In this document: one piece after another, positions 29,744-42,950 of the stretch
Layout of the letters: the number at the start of each line of letters is the position of its first letter
How positions within the stretch are numbered: the stretch's first letter is position 1
Source of the DNA: Yarrowia lipolytica
Lineage: Eukaryota; Ascomycota; Dipodascomycetes; Dipodascales
Direction: 5' to 3'
Length of the DNA stretch: 64,000 bases
Assembly (NCBI RefSeq): GCF_001761485.1
Contig: NC_090773.1
Span: 2,976,001-3,040,000, forward strand
Position numbers and translations under genes: made by a program
Notes under the pieces: model-generated
The model's database searches: none
What the model saw: only the letters and a program-made list of their open reading frames with translations
What the model was told of the DNA's origin: nothing

Positions 29744-32700
29744 TTGTTGTGTGTAGTTAAGTGAGTGATGTTCTGTGATGACATGAAATTTAAAAAGCCA
29801 TACCGCATGTCCAAAGTGTAACCTACTCTGTAGCTATCCTTTGTACGAGTAGAGAGGTTGAAGATACCCTAGTGAAGGGCTAGAGGTATAAATGTGACAT
29901 TGCAGGTCGTCGGTTAGATATCGTCTATTCGTTTGTGACACTGCCTAACAGGCTACTTGTACTGTGCCGCCGTCAGCATCATTCACTAAGAAACCACAAT
30001 CAATGTTGCACTTGCATAGGCGATTGTACTAAGAGCAGTGTGACGGTGTGCATAAAGTCCAATTTTAAGCCAACGTTACTATGAAAGTACGGCTGTAAAT
30101 TAGTTCAATGAATTCGTCACGTGTTTTTCTATAGTTGTAAACTCTCCCCATGCCTCTCCAATTACTATAACATCCCCCGTACCTCTCATTTTCGGTCTCC
30201 ACCCACCTCAATCATATTACCATCTCGCTTAAAGTTAAACGCGGGGAGGGTCCGACATACAGGCAAGGGAAGAGCAGAAGTAAAGTGTGAAAAAAGCGAT
30301 GACCCGGGTGGCATTTCGTTGTTTTTAAAGACGAAATCTAATTATACAACCTCCAATGTCACATTTACGTCTTTGACCCCGAGAAAACCGGCTGAAGCGA
30401 CCCACATTGCCCTTTCCCATTCGCCGCAACCAAATGCAGCCATGGTTCGAAACGGTAATCGTAATCGCTTATTCGAGCAACTCTGGCACAGTATGTAAGA
30501 GTGAGACATGGAACGGCAGAAAAGGGGGATCCAAAACGTGGTTCTGCTGACTAATTTTGGTCGTGAAGTGTTGCTGTAGCTGATTATCTAAGACCCGAGT
30601 GGTGGTCATGTGACCTGGCCTCCCCGCCTAACTTTCTCCTCTTACTAATATCTCTGCTTGGAAAGCGTCTGTAATCTTGGGCCTCGCATTGGCGATAATT
30701 TTTGGAGCTTATTTTAGCTGGTCGGATAAGAGCGGAGCGTGGACCGTGGAATGTGTAAACCTGTGAACGAAAGACCAAAGGTCTAGAATGGACAGCTACA
30801 TGCCGTCTTATTGGAGCGGTAGACGATACGTCCATGCAAATTGTGCCCTTTCTTCTGGACCTGAATCCGGCTTTTTCTATCAAACTCCGCCCTAACTCCA
30901 CCTAACTCCACAGCCAGACATGCGATTGCAATTCTAAGCGCAGTGTCGTGGTCCTCGTGGAGATCTGCACCGGATGGAGCTTTTTCTGTTCTTATTCTGC
31001 CAGTTTTCGACCAATTATCCTAGCACTTCATAAGCAACTGAAAACCTGCATTCTACCTCTTCTGGCGGAGGTCCGAAGGCTGCTTTGATGGGACGATGCA
31101 CCATGTCCGTATTCGGGCCCACTTTAGGCAGTGTTGTAAAATGCCATTGGAGTTGTGGGATTAGTAAGATTAGTAACATCGGAGCTAGTGAGTTATATAG
31201 AGCAACTGAGGAGGTCTCAAGTGTGTACTTGTAGACAAATGTGACCACACATGACCCTCCTGGACCAACCTCTGACCATGTCTCATTGTCTCAGGGACAG
31301 AGTGTAATTGTAGGATATTTGGGGGGACGGGGGAGCGAAGGAGTTGCTATGGAATGAAAAGTATTGGAGTGGGAGAAGAGTGGAGAGGATGAAGATGATG
31401 AACGGGGCTTCCTCTTCCTTTAAGGGCTATCTTTTTCCATGCCAGTTGGCAATATGTGCTCATAGGCCAGACGTGTGGTTTCTCACCTCACACCTCGCGC
31501 GCGTGTCGCAGAGAAAGGCTCCGAGTTTTGTGAAATGGGCGGATATCGACGTAACAAAAACACATTTTCTTGGCATTCGCGCCATTTCAAGCTCATCTGT
31601 CTCTTCAGAATTGCGGTATCTCGTCTTCAAACTGATTTGAAGACCCCGCCCAAAAGTCGAAAATGACGGTTTGCAAATTAAGAGTAAGTTGCCATAGTCT
31701 GCATTGTGTCAGAGTTAGTTTGAGGGGGGAGGTGTTGGGGGACCATATGGCTAGTTGTACGGACCAGCTGCGGCGAAATAGGCGGCATAACCGATCTCCT
31801 CTCGGTCACGTGGTCATTTTGACGTCCCGTTGGTCGCAATCGGACCCTGTTTCCAGAATTCTACTTCGTCATATGTCCCCCATTTATCGTGTCCACCTTG
31901 GTTAGAGTTAAGGCTATACAGAGGTGATGGCGTACAAGTGTTAGTACTTGTCGCAAGTTTGAGCTGAAAAAGGCCGATTGAAAAGGGGACTAAGACGGGC
32001 CCCAACGTGCCATAGACTATTGGAAACACACCCACGCGGCCCAACCGCTCTCCACACACTTGTGCATCGGTCTGGCTGTTGCCTCATCCACACAACTCTG
32101 TGCACCTTTAGCTCGGATCTACCATAGATCGAAAGCTGCGAAAATACATGCCTTAGGCCGGGAGATGCGAGGCGACCGAGGCTGGTCTTTGTGCGGATTT
32201 GGAGTCGGAAATGGGGAGCGGAAATGAGCGTTTACAAGAGAATACGGCGACTTTCTGACGACACCAAGTCGCTCAATCCGGCCTTGAACACGGTACGGTA
32301 CCGGTATCAAGACACCTTCCACCCCACTCCACCGCCTTGTCGCTTGGTATACAAGTTTACTGGTACATACTGTATGGTGTCTCTGCAACACCCTGCTGTT
32401 GTTGACCTTACATAGTCCCCCTCTGTATCCCCAAGCTTAGGAGAGATGGAGGGTGAAGCAAGCGGCAACGTTGGCATACAGTACGAGCGAGTAGAAAAAG
32501 TCGATGGAAAAAACAAGATGGTCAAAAAAAAAGAAGAGATGACCATGACGAGTACAAAACAACGACAAAACAAGAAACAAAAGAGCAGTCCAGTTGGGGC
32601 TTCCACTCTTACCAACGCCCTCTGTTCGGACTTCCGCCCGCTCCTCTCCCGCCCCTCTTCCCCCTACTCATACCGCTCTCAGCTATTCGCCTCGTCCATA

Positions 32701-33613
32701 AGTGTGAGGTGCTGTAGCGCTTGCTCCAAACTGCATGCACACATCGCGTGATTTACGGAGGATCCGAAAAGCTGGGGGAGCGAGATATTGCCACATGAGC
32801 GGTACCATTCGAACCGTCGTGGCGCGCTGGCTATTCCGCTCTACTTTTTGTCCCCAGGCGACCCCTATGCCGCCCACAGCATCGACATTTGCCCTCACAC
32901 CACCCCTTCCCCAGGGAATACCCACCCTGACACCCGTGAGAGTTTATGGGGCTTTTTGGCAGCACCTTAAAATGATAGGCCGGACAAAGGTAGAACTGAG
33001 AAGACTCGTGGGAAACACAAGGCGGGAAACAACAGCGAGCTGGACTCATATACATACTCGCGGGAGACGACCACACAGACACAAGGACAGGGACACTGGC
33101 GCCACCCCAACAGGCAACCCGGTCCCCATCGTAGGGTGCGTTTTCTCGTCGTCATGCGCTCGCCACAGCTCCTAACTCTAAAAAAAAGCAAAACACAAGG
33201 ACAAGAATCCACACTCACATGAAGAGACAGAAGCCAGGTTTTATCTTATCTTTGGCTAAATTGGGCAGAGGCAAAAATACCGGTTGGTAGTCCCCTCTTT
33301 GGCCTGCAAAAGAGACACGTTAGTTGTCGCTGGGTGGGTCGCTACAACACGTCGTTGTCCCAACGGCCTCCCATTGGCTGGACCTCCACACCCCCAGTTC
33401 GGGAAGTGTACCCTGCGCCCTGCTTACCCAATACGTAGTTTGCCACACTAGGGAGTCGTCCGCCGGCGCAAAAGACTGAATCCCCAACCCTCTGGTGCGC
33501 CCGCTCCCCCCCCATCCACGCACTACGCTCCACACAGCATAGCTACCGAGGTTACAAAGAGTGACAAGCCGGAAAGCATTTCGAGCGCTCAGCACATCAC
33601 GTGACACGCGTTA
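29744..33613. other. Gene-poor region (3.9 kb) between YPK9 and SNF2
   Basis: No convincing gene on either strand. Open frames of 60-145 codons in 30.1-33.3 kb lack motifs. The right half is GC-richer with purine-rich runs (for example 32480-32590). CACGTG occurs at 30118 and 33599 and could be a bHLH site. The likely function is a long regulatory region for SNF2 and the YPK9 promoter. Confidence 0.5.
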
Positions 33614-33675
33614 GTGAGTAGCAGCACGCAGCACACGCAACACGCTCCACGACAGGACGACCTCGTCTAACACAG
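33614..33675 (+). other. Possible 5'UTR intron of SNF2
   Basis: Donor GTGAGT at 33614 and acceptor CTAACACAG ending at 33675, 17 bases before the SNF2 ATG. The acceptor is canonical for this genome. The 62-nt length is short, so a more distant donor is possible. Confidence 0.5.
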
Positions 33676-33692
33676 TGAACTCATACCCCAAC

Positions 33693-36600
33693 ATGCAAAG
33701 CGACATGGGCATGGGTCCCCAGGGATTCATGGACGGAATGATGGACTCGGGCATGGGCCAGATGGACGCGCAGAGCGATCTGGCTACGCCATCGCCTAGC
33801 TTTGGCAACAGGCAGGGTCCGGGAACTCCGATGATGGATATGGCGGTGCAGCCGCCGCGAAATATGGAGGATATGAACAGGATTTATGCGGTGAGTATGA
33901 GCAGCGCGGGCAGAGCGAGCCAAGCGAGCAGGGCGAGCAGCGAAGTTGCCAGTCTCTCAGTACGCGATAACGTCAACGCTATCAGTCTCGTCAAGTGCAC
34001 GATGGGACATGATGAAACTGGACAGAAAGATGCACGTGGACGACGTGATGGACGACCTTAATCTATCGCGTGTGAATGATGTCAGCAGTATATCGATCCC
34101 ACTGACGTCGTCGACACATCATCGATGATGATGAGTTACCCACGACGGGCACTTCCAGACGCGATCTCAGACACACCTCGAGAGACGATGATGACGTTGA
34201 CAATTATAACCAACGACGCGACTATAGCTGTTATAGTGATCATGGATGTCGATGCATCATGTTCGGTGCAACGATGTCATCACAACAATGACGGTGCCGC
34301 GTTGACGTGTCAAGGACTGTTGTTCACGGGTGTCGTCGACGTCGTCAATGATGGCACAGGCATGATCATCGACGTGATGATTCATTGGCACTACCAAATA
34401 TCTCTGTGTTTTCAGCAGCTAAAGGCACCGTTGTCGTAGGCGTTGTTGACACACCAGTCGTGTCTATAGTCTACAGATGATGTCCGACGTCATATCGTCG
34501 TTTTCCACCGTGACTGCCTCACTCAATGGTCTTCTCGTGACGTATGACTACTCGTTCCTCTACTAACCCAGCGCTACAAAGAACTCCAGACCCGTCTCGG
34601 AGCCAACGCCAGCTCTTCCCAAGAGTTCGTCGAGCTCTCCAAAATTCTCAAAGCGTACTCGCAACGCCAGCATATGTTCCGCCAGCAGCAACAGCAGCAG
34701 CAACAGCAGCAGCACCGGATGAAGGCCATGGGCCAGCCGCAGCAGATGCAGCAGGGCACACCCCAGGGCAACATGACGCCCCAGATGGGCACTCCTCAAT
34801 TCCCCTCGCCTGGCCAACCCCAGCAGCCCCAGCAACAGCGCAAACCCTCCTCTGCAGGCATGTACCAGAACTCCAACAGCAGCATGCAGAGTATGAACGG
34901 CTCTCCCGTTCCGCCCCACAATCAGCCCGGTGTCGTGGGTGCCCAGGGCATGCCCCGGCAGTCGCCCACACCCCACCTGGAGCCACAGCAACAGAACTCA
35001 CCATACACACCTGACATGCTCATGCAGATGAAGAACCAGCTCATGGCGTACCGACAGCTGAGCAAGGGTGCTGTCATTCCCCCTCAGGTGCTTCAGGCGC
35101 TGTTCAGACCCACTGGCCAGCCTCCTCAGATGACTCAGCCCCAGCAGCAGCCTCCGCAGCAGCAGCAGCAACCTCAGATGACTCAGCAACAACAACAGCA
35201 GCCCCCGATGCAGCAGCCTTCCATGGGTCAACCCCCGATGGCTCAGCAGATGCAGTCGCCCGCTGGCATTCCTCAGAGCCCCATGTTCCAGAACGCCAAC
35301 CGGTCGCAGTCACCGGCCGTGTCTTCCGATACAAACTCTCCTGGCATGGGCAAGCGACGAACTCCCTCTCAGACTGGCCTGAGACGATCGTCCAAACAGG
35401 AGATCGACGGAGTGACTCCCATCGCAGCCCCCGCTGTCCCTCCCCCTCCTCCAGCTGCTCCAGAAACCATTTCTGGCTACAAGGATCCCTGTCTCCTTTT
35501 GGAGGGAACCTTTTCTTTCGATGATATCACCACTCCCGCGTTCCTGGACAAGCGTCGAACCTTTATTCCATCAATTATGCCCCGTGGTATGGACGCCGAG
35601 GTGATCAAAGATCTGTACGAGGAGCAGGTTAACAAGCAGATTAGTGATCGGATTACTGAGCTCAAGGAAGGTGATCTAGATGTGCCAGAGCTTGACGAGG
35701 AAGTCGACGAGGAGTCTGCTGACTCAACTGGTTCCGATGACACCACAGCACTAGACAACGCAATCGAGCTCAAATCACTGCAGTTAATCGACCACCAAAA
35801 GGCCTGGAGAGGCGATCTCCTTGCTGACACGTTCTACTTCAACTCTGTCGGTCTGGATCCCTACAACAAGATCTACTTCACACGTATGAAGAAGACTTCG
35901 CTCCAGGAAGCGTTCATGACCGAACAGTTTGGCACGCAGCAGCTCATGGAGCGCCAGCGACACGAGGTGCGAGTGCGGTCCGAGCAGCTCATCCACATCT
36001 GCAAGCACGCGCAGGACACAATCAACGCATCTCGTTCAAGACGACTACGACAGGCTCGTGTCGCCAAGGCATGTCAGAACTATCACGTGTTCACTGAGCG
36101 TGAGGAGCAGAAGCGAATGGAGCGAAACGCCAAGCAGCGACTGCAGGCTCTGCGGGCCAACGACGAGGAAGCCTACATCAAGCTGCTTGACCAGACCAAG
36201 GACACGCGTATCACAGATCTACTGCGACAGACCAATACGTTCCTGGACTCGCTTGCGCAGGCTGTCAAGGACCAGCAGAAGAGCAACAACAGCAACGGCA
36301 ATCACGTCGACTTTGGTCCTCAACAAGATATGGATGACGAGGATCCCGACAACCAGAAGAAGGCCGACTACTATGCGGTTGCTCATCGAATCCAGGAACC
36401 CGTCAGCAAACAGCCCGATATGCTTGTGGGTGGTCAGCTTAAGGAATATCAGATCAAGGGTCTTCAGTGGATGCTCTCTCTATTCAACAACAACCTGAAC
36501 GGTATCTTGGCCGATGAGATGGGTCTTGGAAAGACAATCCAGACGATTTCGCTCATTGCCTATCTCATTGAGACCAAGAAGATTCCTGGACCTTACCTGG

Positions 36601-39356
36601 TCATTGTCCCACTCTCCACGCTCACCAACTGGACGCTCGAGTTCGAAAAGTGGGCGCCTGCTATCAAAAAGCTCGTCTATAAAGGCCCCCCCATGGCCCG
36701 TAAGGCGCAGCAGAACGCTATTCGAGCCGGAGACTTCCAGGTACTGCTCACGACCTATGAGTACATCATCAAGGACCGGCCTGTGCTGTCTCGAATCAAG
36801 TGGGTCCACATGATTATTGATGAGGGTCATCGAATGAAGAATGCGCAGTCCAAGCTGTCGTCCACCCTGACTCAGTACTACCACACCCGGTACCGACTCA
36901 TTCTGACAGGTACTCCTCTCCAGAACTCGCTTCCCGAGCTGTGGGCCCTGCTCAACTTTGTGCTGCCCAAGATTTTCAACTCGGTCAAGTCGTTTGACGA
37001 GTGGTTCAATACCCCCTTTGCGTCTACTGGTGGCCAGGACAAGATGGATCTTTCCGAAGAAGAGACTTTGCTGATCATCAAACGTCTCCATAAAGTCCTC
37101 CGACCATTCCTTCTGCGACGTCTCAAGAAGGATGTGGCCAAGGATCTGCCTGACAAGGTGGAAAAGGTGCTCAAGTGCAAGATGAGCGCTCTACAGTCCA
37201 AGCTGTACCAGCAGATGATCAAACACAATGTCTTGTTTATTGGTGAGGGTGTTCAGGGTGCTACAAAGACCGGATTGAAGGGTTTAAACAACCAGGTCAT
37301 GCAGCTACGAAAGATTTGCAATCATCCCTTTGTGTTCGAGGAGGTTGAAGATCTGGTGAACCCCAACCGACTGACAAACGATAACCTGTGGCGAACTGCA
37401 GGTAAATTCGAGCTCCTGGACCGAATTCTGCCCAAGTTCAAGGCTGCAGGTCACCGTATTCTCATGTTTTTCCAGATGACGCAGATCATGGATATTATGG
37501 AAGATTTCATGCGGCTCAAGGGCTGGCAATACCTTCGACTTGATGGTGGAACAAAGTCCGAGGACCGATCCGGTCTGCTTGGGAAGTTTAATGCCCCCGA
37601 CTCGCCCTACTTTGCCTTCCTGCTGTCCACTCGAGCCGGAGGTCTTGGTCTGAACTTGCAGACGGCCGACACAGTCATCATCTACGACACTGACTGGAAC
37701 CCCCATCAGGATCTGCAGGCTCAGGACCGTGCGCACCGAATCGGTCAGACAAAGGAAGTGCGAATCCTGCGGCTTATCACCGAAGACTCTGTTGAAGAAA
37801 ATATTCTCGAGAGGGCGCACAAGAAGCTGGATATCGACGGCAAGGTCATTCAGGCCGGTAAGTTTGATAACAAGTCGACAGCAGAGGAGCAGGAGGCGTT
37901 CCTGCGAGGTCTGCTTGAGCGGGAGGAAAAGCAGAAGGAAAAGGGCGACGATGACGTGGACGACGAGGAGCTCAACGAGATTCTGGCTAGAAATGACGAG
38001 GAGCGAATCTTGTTTGCGCAGCTCGATGCGGAACGACACGCCACGTCCCAGTATGGCAAGGGCAAGATTGAAAGACTTTTCACTGAAGAGGAGCTGCCAG
38101 AGGCGTATAAGCGGGACATCAAGCTGGCTGTGGAGCCCATCAACACAGACCAATTTGGCCGTGGAGCCCGAGAGCGAAAGGTCTTGCACTACGACGATGG
38201 ACTCACCGAGGAGCAGTGGCTCGAGGCTATCGACAATGACGTTGACATGGATGAGACCATTGCCAAGAAGCGGGCCGACAACAAGCGACGGCAGGCCAAG
38301 AAGAGTGGTGCGGCCGCTGCAGCTGCGACTGCGTCTCCCCTGGACGAGCTGGAGGACCTTGATTCTCCCGGAGTCAAGCGAAAGCGGTCTCGAAAGCAGA
38401 CCAAGGATCCGATGATGCAGGTGGAGGACGAGCAGCCCAAGAAGAAGGCTCGGGGAAGGGGTAGACCCAAGGACACACTGACCCCCGAGGCTCGAAAGGC
38501 GCTGCTGGGCATCATGAAGACGCTGTACAACCACGTGTTGAATGTGGAGGACTCGACTGGCCGGGCCCGAATCAATCTGTTTTTGGAGCTACCCAGCAAG
38601 ACGGACTACCCAGACTACTACATTCTCATTAAGCAGCCGATTTCGTGCGCCCAGATCTCGAAGCGAATCCAGAGCTCGTACTACCAGAGCCTGGATCAGT
38701 TTCTTGAGGAGTTTGCCCTCATGTTTGCCAACGCGAAGCAATATAATGAGGAGGGCTCGTTTGTGTACGAGGATGCAGTGGCGCTGCATAACGCGTTGTT
38801 GGACAAGGCCAGCACAATGGAGGGTGTGGAAAGTACGAGGGCGCTGAAGGAGGAGGGCCAGACTCAGTCTGGTACACAGTCTGGCCCCTCGTCTGCTTCT
38901 GGCCAGTCGGGCCAGTCTTCCGGACAGTCCCAGCAGGTGTCTCAGCCTCAGATTCCTCAGCAGGTGTCTCAGGTAGCCCAACAGGTGCCTGCTCCTGCTC
39001 CTACACCCCAAGTTGTGTCCCAGGCTGTTCAGCAGCCTCCTCCCCAGGCTGTTCAACCCGTGCAAGCCCAGCCAGCTGCACCTTCTCAGGCGATGCATCT
39101 GCCCCCCATGGACATGATGAATCTCCACAACGGCCACGGACAGCAGCAGCCGCAACAGCCAGCTGCACCCGCCCCCGGAATGCACCTCGGCGACATGAAC
39201 TCTCCCGGGTTCGACTCCCGGTTCGACTTGCACCACGAACTCGGAGGCGGTATCCAGGAGGATATGCATCTGGACGAGTTTACTGACAACTACTTGGGCG
39301 ATTTCACTACCATGGGAGGGTCCTTTGGAGTGGGTGACGATTATAAACACGAGTGA
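33693..39356 (+). CDS. SNF2: SWI/SNF chromatin-remodelling ATPase Snf2
   Basis: Exon 1 is 33693-33890 (66 codons) and exon 2 is 34572-39356. The 681-nt intron has GTGAGT and CTACTAACCCAG, phase 0, and joins NRIYA to RYKELQTRL. The product is 1660 aa; yeast Snf2 has 1703. In order: Met/Gln-rich N-terminus with a poly-Gln run just after residue 101, QLQ domain about 209-245 (YTPDMLMQMKNQLMAY), HSA/post-HSA helices about 520-615, helicase-SANT ATPase about 690-1190 with Walker A Lys720 in DEMGLGKT and DEGH at 816-819, SnAC-like segment (GRGARERK) about 1260, AT-hook (RGRGRPKD) about 1357, bromodomain about 1376-1475, and a Gln/Pro-rich tail. The choice of Snf2 over its RSC paralogue Sth1 rests on FNSVKSFDEWFNTPFA, GRGARERK, LARNDEE and the Gln-rich ends. 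It remodels nucleosomes at regulated promoters. Confidence 0.92.
33891..34571 (+). other. SNF2 intron 1 (681 nt), unusual composition
   Basis: It begins GTGAGTATGAGC and has five GAGC words in its first 58 bases. The rest is rich in GAC/GTC/ATG/CAT words (GACGTCGTCGAC-like stretches, 34104-34400), unlike flanking intergenic DNA. It ends in CTAACCCAG. Confidence 0.85.
34682..34713 (+). repeat. CAG/CAA run encoding poly-Gln in Snf2
   Basis: An almost uninterrupted CAG/CAA codon run gives ten Gln residues; a likely length-variable site. Confidence 0.85.
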
Positions 39357-40042
39357 TAGAGAATGTATTATTAGGATTATGAGCTGTGGACTGAAGACAG
39401 GAGCCGTAGTGAGTACCCACTCTGCTGTAGACCTGAGCAGTAGTTCTGCTATGCATGCATCGTAGCTATGTGAGTTTGACACTCGTCTGTGTGAGCGTCA
39501 CCGAGTGAGCTGTAAGGATGAACATCAAGCGGAGAGGAGCGTGAAGTGTGCCAGGGTGCCAGAGTGCCTTGAGGCATCTTCGGGGATAAGGGAGGAGGTT
39601 ATCAGGCGTCATCTTTCACTCAAAAATATCTTTTGTCAGACTAGCCTGGGCAATTTTTTAAGCTAAGTAAACCCAAGCAGTGCCCATATTTTGATCTAAC
39701 TGAAATCAAGAAGATTTTATTTTTAATAGTAGGAAATTAGTTGAGATGAATTGGTGACTTGATAGAGCTCAGTCACCCGACAAAGCTCATAATCTCATTC
39801 CAGGGAAAAGGGATCCAGAGTTACCTGCACGTCGTGTTTATTTTTACCGCCCGTATTTTCGTATCTTCTACCGCTGACTCAGTGCTCCACTCCATCCTCT
39901 TATCATTGTCTCATGGACTCCGGTCAAGCTCTGCCTGCATGGAACGGCATTCCGGGGTGCATATATGAAGGACACCAAAGCCCAACACGTTTACCTGTGT
40001 ACCACGAAACTTGCCATCAGCACCATACCGCCTACTGACAAC
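39357..40042. other. Intergenic SNF2 to aminopeptidase
   Basis: Tandem genes on the same strand. No gene seen. TATATGAAG at 39961 could serve as a TATA element for the aminopeptidase start at 40043. Confidence 0.45.
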
Positions 40043-40121
40043 ATGTGTGGATCTGAGTGAGTACAATTGGCAGGAATGAGCGGTCTGACGTTGGCAGGGC
40101 AGAAATAAGTTGGCCAGTGAC

Positions 40122-40185
<64 letters not shown>

Positions 40186-42950
40186 GAATCACTCTCTGCC
40201 ACCAGATCAGAGGGACTAAGGCACTACCACAAGCTACTGCTGTTTCTTCTTTTCTGTCTGAATCGATTCAGCGGTATTCTGCTTCTGTTATGGGACCAGT
40301 GGTAGCTACTCGATCTTGTGTCTCCAACTCCGTTAAGCCAATCTTCCGTCTCCAGCTTTGGGATGAATCGGTCAATGAGCGCTAACACAGCCCCTCTTCT
40401 ACGTCCCGGGTGCTCCTACCCACAGACTTCACGCCCAAGTTCTACCACCTGACTCTGGAGCCTGACTTTACCACCTTCAAGTACAATGGCCAATGCGACA
40501 TTTCTCTCGAAGTTAACACTCCCACCGACACCCTCACTGTCAACTCGATTGATCAGGAGATCTCCCGAGTTGCCATTGAAGAAATTGGAGAGGCGACCGT
40601 CACCTACGACAAAGATGCCGAAACGGTCACGTTTAAGTTCCCCAAGATTATTGATCTCGACGAGGTCAAGGTCAAAATCACATTTGTCGGCATTCTCAAC
40701 GACCTGCTCAACGGTTTCTACAAGAGCACATACACGGATGAGGCGGGAAACAAAAAATACCTCGCCACTACCCACATGGAGCCTGCTTCTTGCCGACGAG
40801 CATTCCCCTGTTTCGATGAGCCTGCACTCAAGGCGGTTTTTAACATCACCCTAATTGCAGACAAGAATCTCACGTGTCTCTCCAACATGGCTGTGCGAAA
40901 CGAGGAGCCCCATGATGGCGGCCAAAAAAAGAAAGTGACGTTCAAACCCACTCCGCTCATGAGCACCTACCTCGTGGCGTTTGTGGTGGGTGAGCTCGAC
41001 TACGTCGAGGACACTACCAACTACAGACTTCCTGTGCGAGTCTACGCCACTCCTGGCAAGGCACACAAGGGCAAGTTTGCCGCCGAATACGGAGCCAAGA
41101 CGCTCACATACTTTGAGAAGATCTTTGGCATTGATGTGCCTGTCGAAAAGATTGATCTCATTGGCATTCCCGATTTTGCCATTGGAGCGATGGAGAACTG
41201 GGGTCTGATCACTTTCAGAGATGCAGCATTGCTCTACGACGCTGAAACCTGTTCTCTGTCTCAGAAGCAGCACTGTGCTGAGATTGTCATGCACGAGCTG
41301 GCCCATCAGTGGTTTGGCAATCTTGTCACCATGGATTGGTGGGAGGGTCTGTGGCTCAAGGAGGGCTTTGCCACCTGGATGTCGTACCTTGCGATGGATC
41401 ATTTCTTTCCCCAGTGGAACATCTGGGAGGGCTTCTACACCGCCAATGTCGTCAGAGCTCTCGATCTCGACTGTCTGCGATCGTCTCATCCCATTGAGGT
41501 CAATGTTCGAACTGCCAAGGAGCTGCCGCAGATCTTTGATGCCATCTCTTATTCCAAGGGAGGTTCTGTCCTGCGGATGATCTCTGACTACCTCGGTCTA
41601 GATGTCTTCCTTAAGGGCGTCTCCAAGTACCTCAAGGATCACGCCTATGGATGCACAGTGACCACCGATCTGTGGGACGCTCTTGCTTCCACTTCTGGCA
41701 AAGACGTGGTTTCGATCATGACCACCTGGACCAAGAAGGTTGGTTACCCTTACGTAAAAGTTGAGAATGGAGATGGCGAGACCAAGGTGACCCAGCATCG
41801 GTTCCTGTCTTCCAATGATGTGACTCCCGAAGAAGACACTCTCTATCCTGTGCTTTTGGAGCTACTGGACGCTTCAACTGGTAAGATCGACAAGAGTCTC
41901 GAGCTACGTGACAGAACCTCCACAATCAAGACCCCCTTTGTATTCAAGCTCAATGCCCACCAGGTTGGTACGTACCGAACTCTTTACCCCTCTGCCCTTG
42001 TTGCGCTACTCGTTGACTCCGTTCATCTTTCGTCTTTTGATCGGGCAGGCCTCGTGGATGACATGACTGCATTCTCTTCCTGCGGTTTGGCGCCTACCAC
42101 TGATCTCCTCAAGTTGTTGTCTTCCATCAAGGGCAACGATTCGCTGATTGTGTGGGAGATGATTGCCGGGGCCTTTGGTGAGCTCGACGCGCTGCTGCGG
42201 TTTGCTGACAAGTCTACGCTCGTGAAACTGCGAAATCTGCGTCTGTTTGTGCTTTCGGCCGCTCCCTTTGATCTCACTTCCTGGCCCGAAGATGAGGACG
42301 AGATTGTGCAGCAGGTGAAGGCTCTGCTCTTCGCCTTTGCTGTCTCCTCTGAGCATCCTGCTGTGACCGGCTACGCCAAGGGTCTGTTTGACTCCTACAT
42401 TGAGACCCCCACCACTCGAATCAATCCCAACATTATGGCTACCGTCTTCAAGGCAGGTGTTGCCAAGGGTGGAGAAGCCGAGTGGCTGCAGCTGCTCAAC
42501 ATTGCCAAGACCTCCAAGGACAGTGTGATCCCCAACAAGGCCTTTAGTGCCCTTGGAGAGACTCCTCTGGCCGAGCTGAAGCTCAAGACGCTGCAACTGA
42601 CTCTGGATGGCAGTGTTCGAAACCAGGACTTTTTGTATCCCGTGACTGGCGTTGTTTCTTCGGCCGAGGGAGTGCGCATCTACTGGGACTGGTTCACCGC
42701 CAACTGGACCGAGATTGTGGCCTTCTTGCCTCCCAATGGTATCGGCAACATTCTGCCTCGAGCTGTTGGTCTGTCCATCAGTCGGTTCACCTCTGCAGAC
42801 GACAAGAAGAAGTGCGAGGAGTTTTACAAGGAGAGAAAGGAGGACGCGTTTGCGCGGTCGCTTGACCAGGCGTTTGAGCTCGTGACCACGCGAATTGAGT
42901 GGTTGAAGAGGGATCAGGTGGAGATCGAGTCGTTCCTCTCTGCTATTTAG
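40043..42950 (+). CDS. APE2: M1-family zinc aminopeptidase (Ape2/Aap1 type), two exons
   Basis: Exon 1 is only 14 nt (40043-40056). The intron is 40057-40390 (334 nt, GTGAGT...GCTAACACAG, phase 2) and exon 2 is 40391-42950. The join gives MCGSDPSSTSRVLLPTDFTPKFY, restoring a start for a frame that otherwise has no ATG in this position; yeast Ape2 similarly begins with Met-Cys and LPT/LPN. The product is 857 aa. Catalytic features: GAMEN at 270-274 (exopeptidase motif) and HELAHxWFGN from 306 with the distant zinc-ligand Glu in WLKEGFA near 328. It removes N-terminal residues from peptides; yeast relatives act in cytosol/periplasm (Ape2) or cytosol (Aap1), and this gene could be either. The intron holds a long AG dinucleotide repeat. 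Confidence 0.9.
40126..40182. repeat. (AG)n microsatellite, 57 nt, about 28 copies
   Basis: Uninterrupted AG dinucleotides from 40126 to 40182, inside the aminopeptidase intron, upstream of the branch site. Confidence 0.97.

Noticed and set aside
29944-29951. CTAACAG acceptor-like site
   Set aside because: No open frame follows and no gene is otherwise supported there.
37305-38534. 409-codon minus-strand open frame
   Set aside because: Antisense shadow of the SNF2 ATPase/AT-hook region; codon bias explains the open frame.
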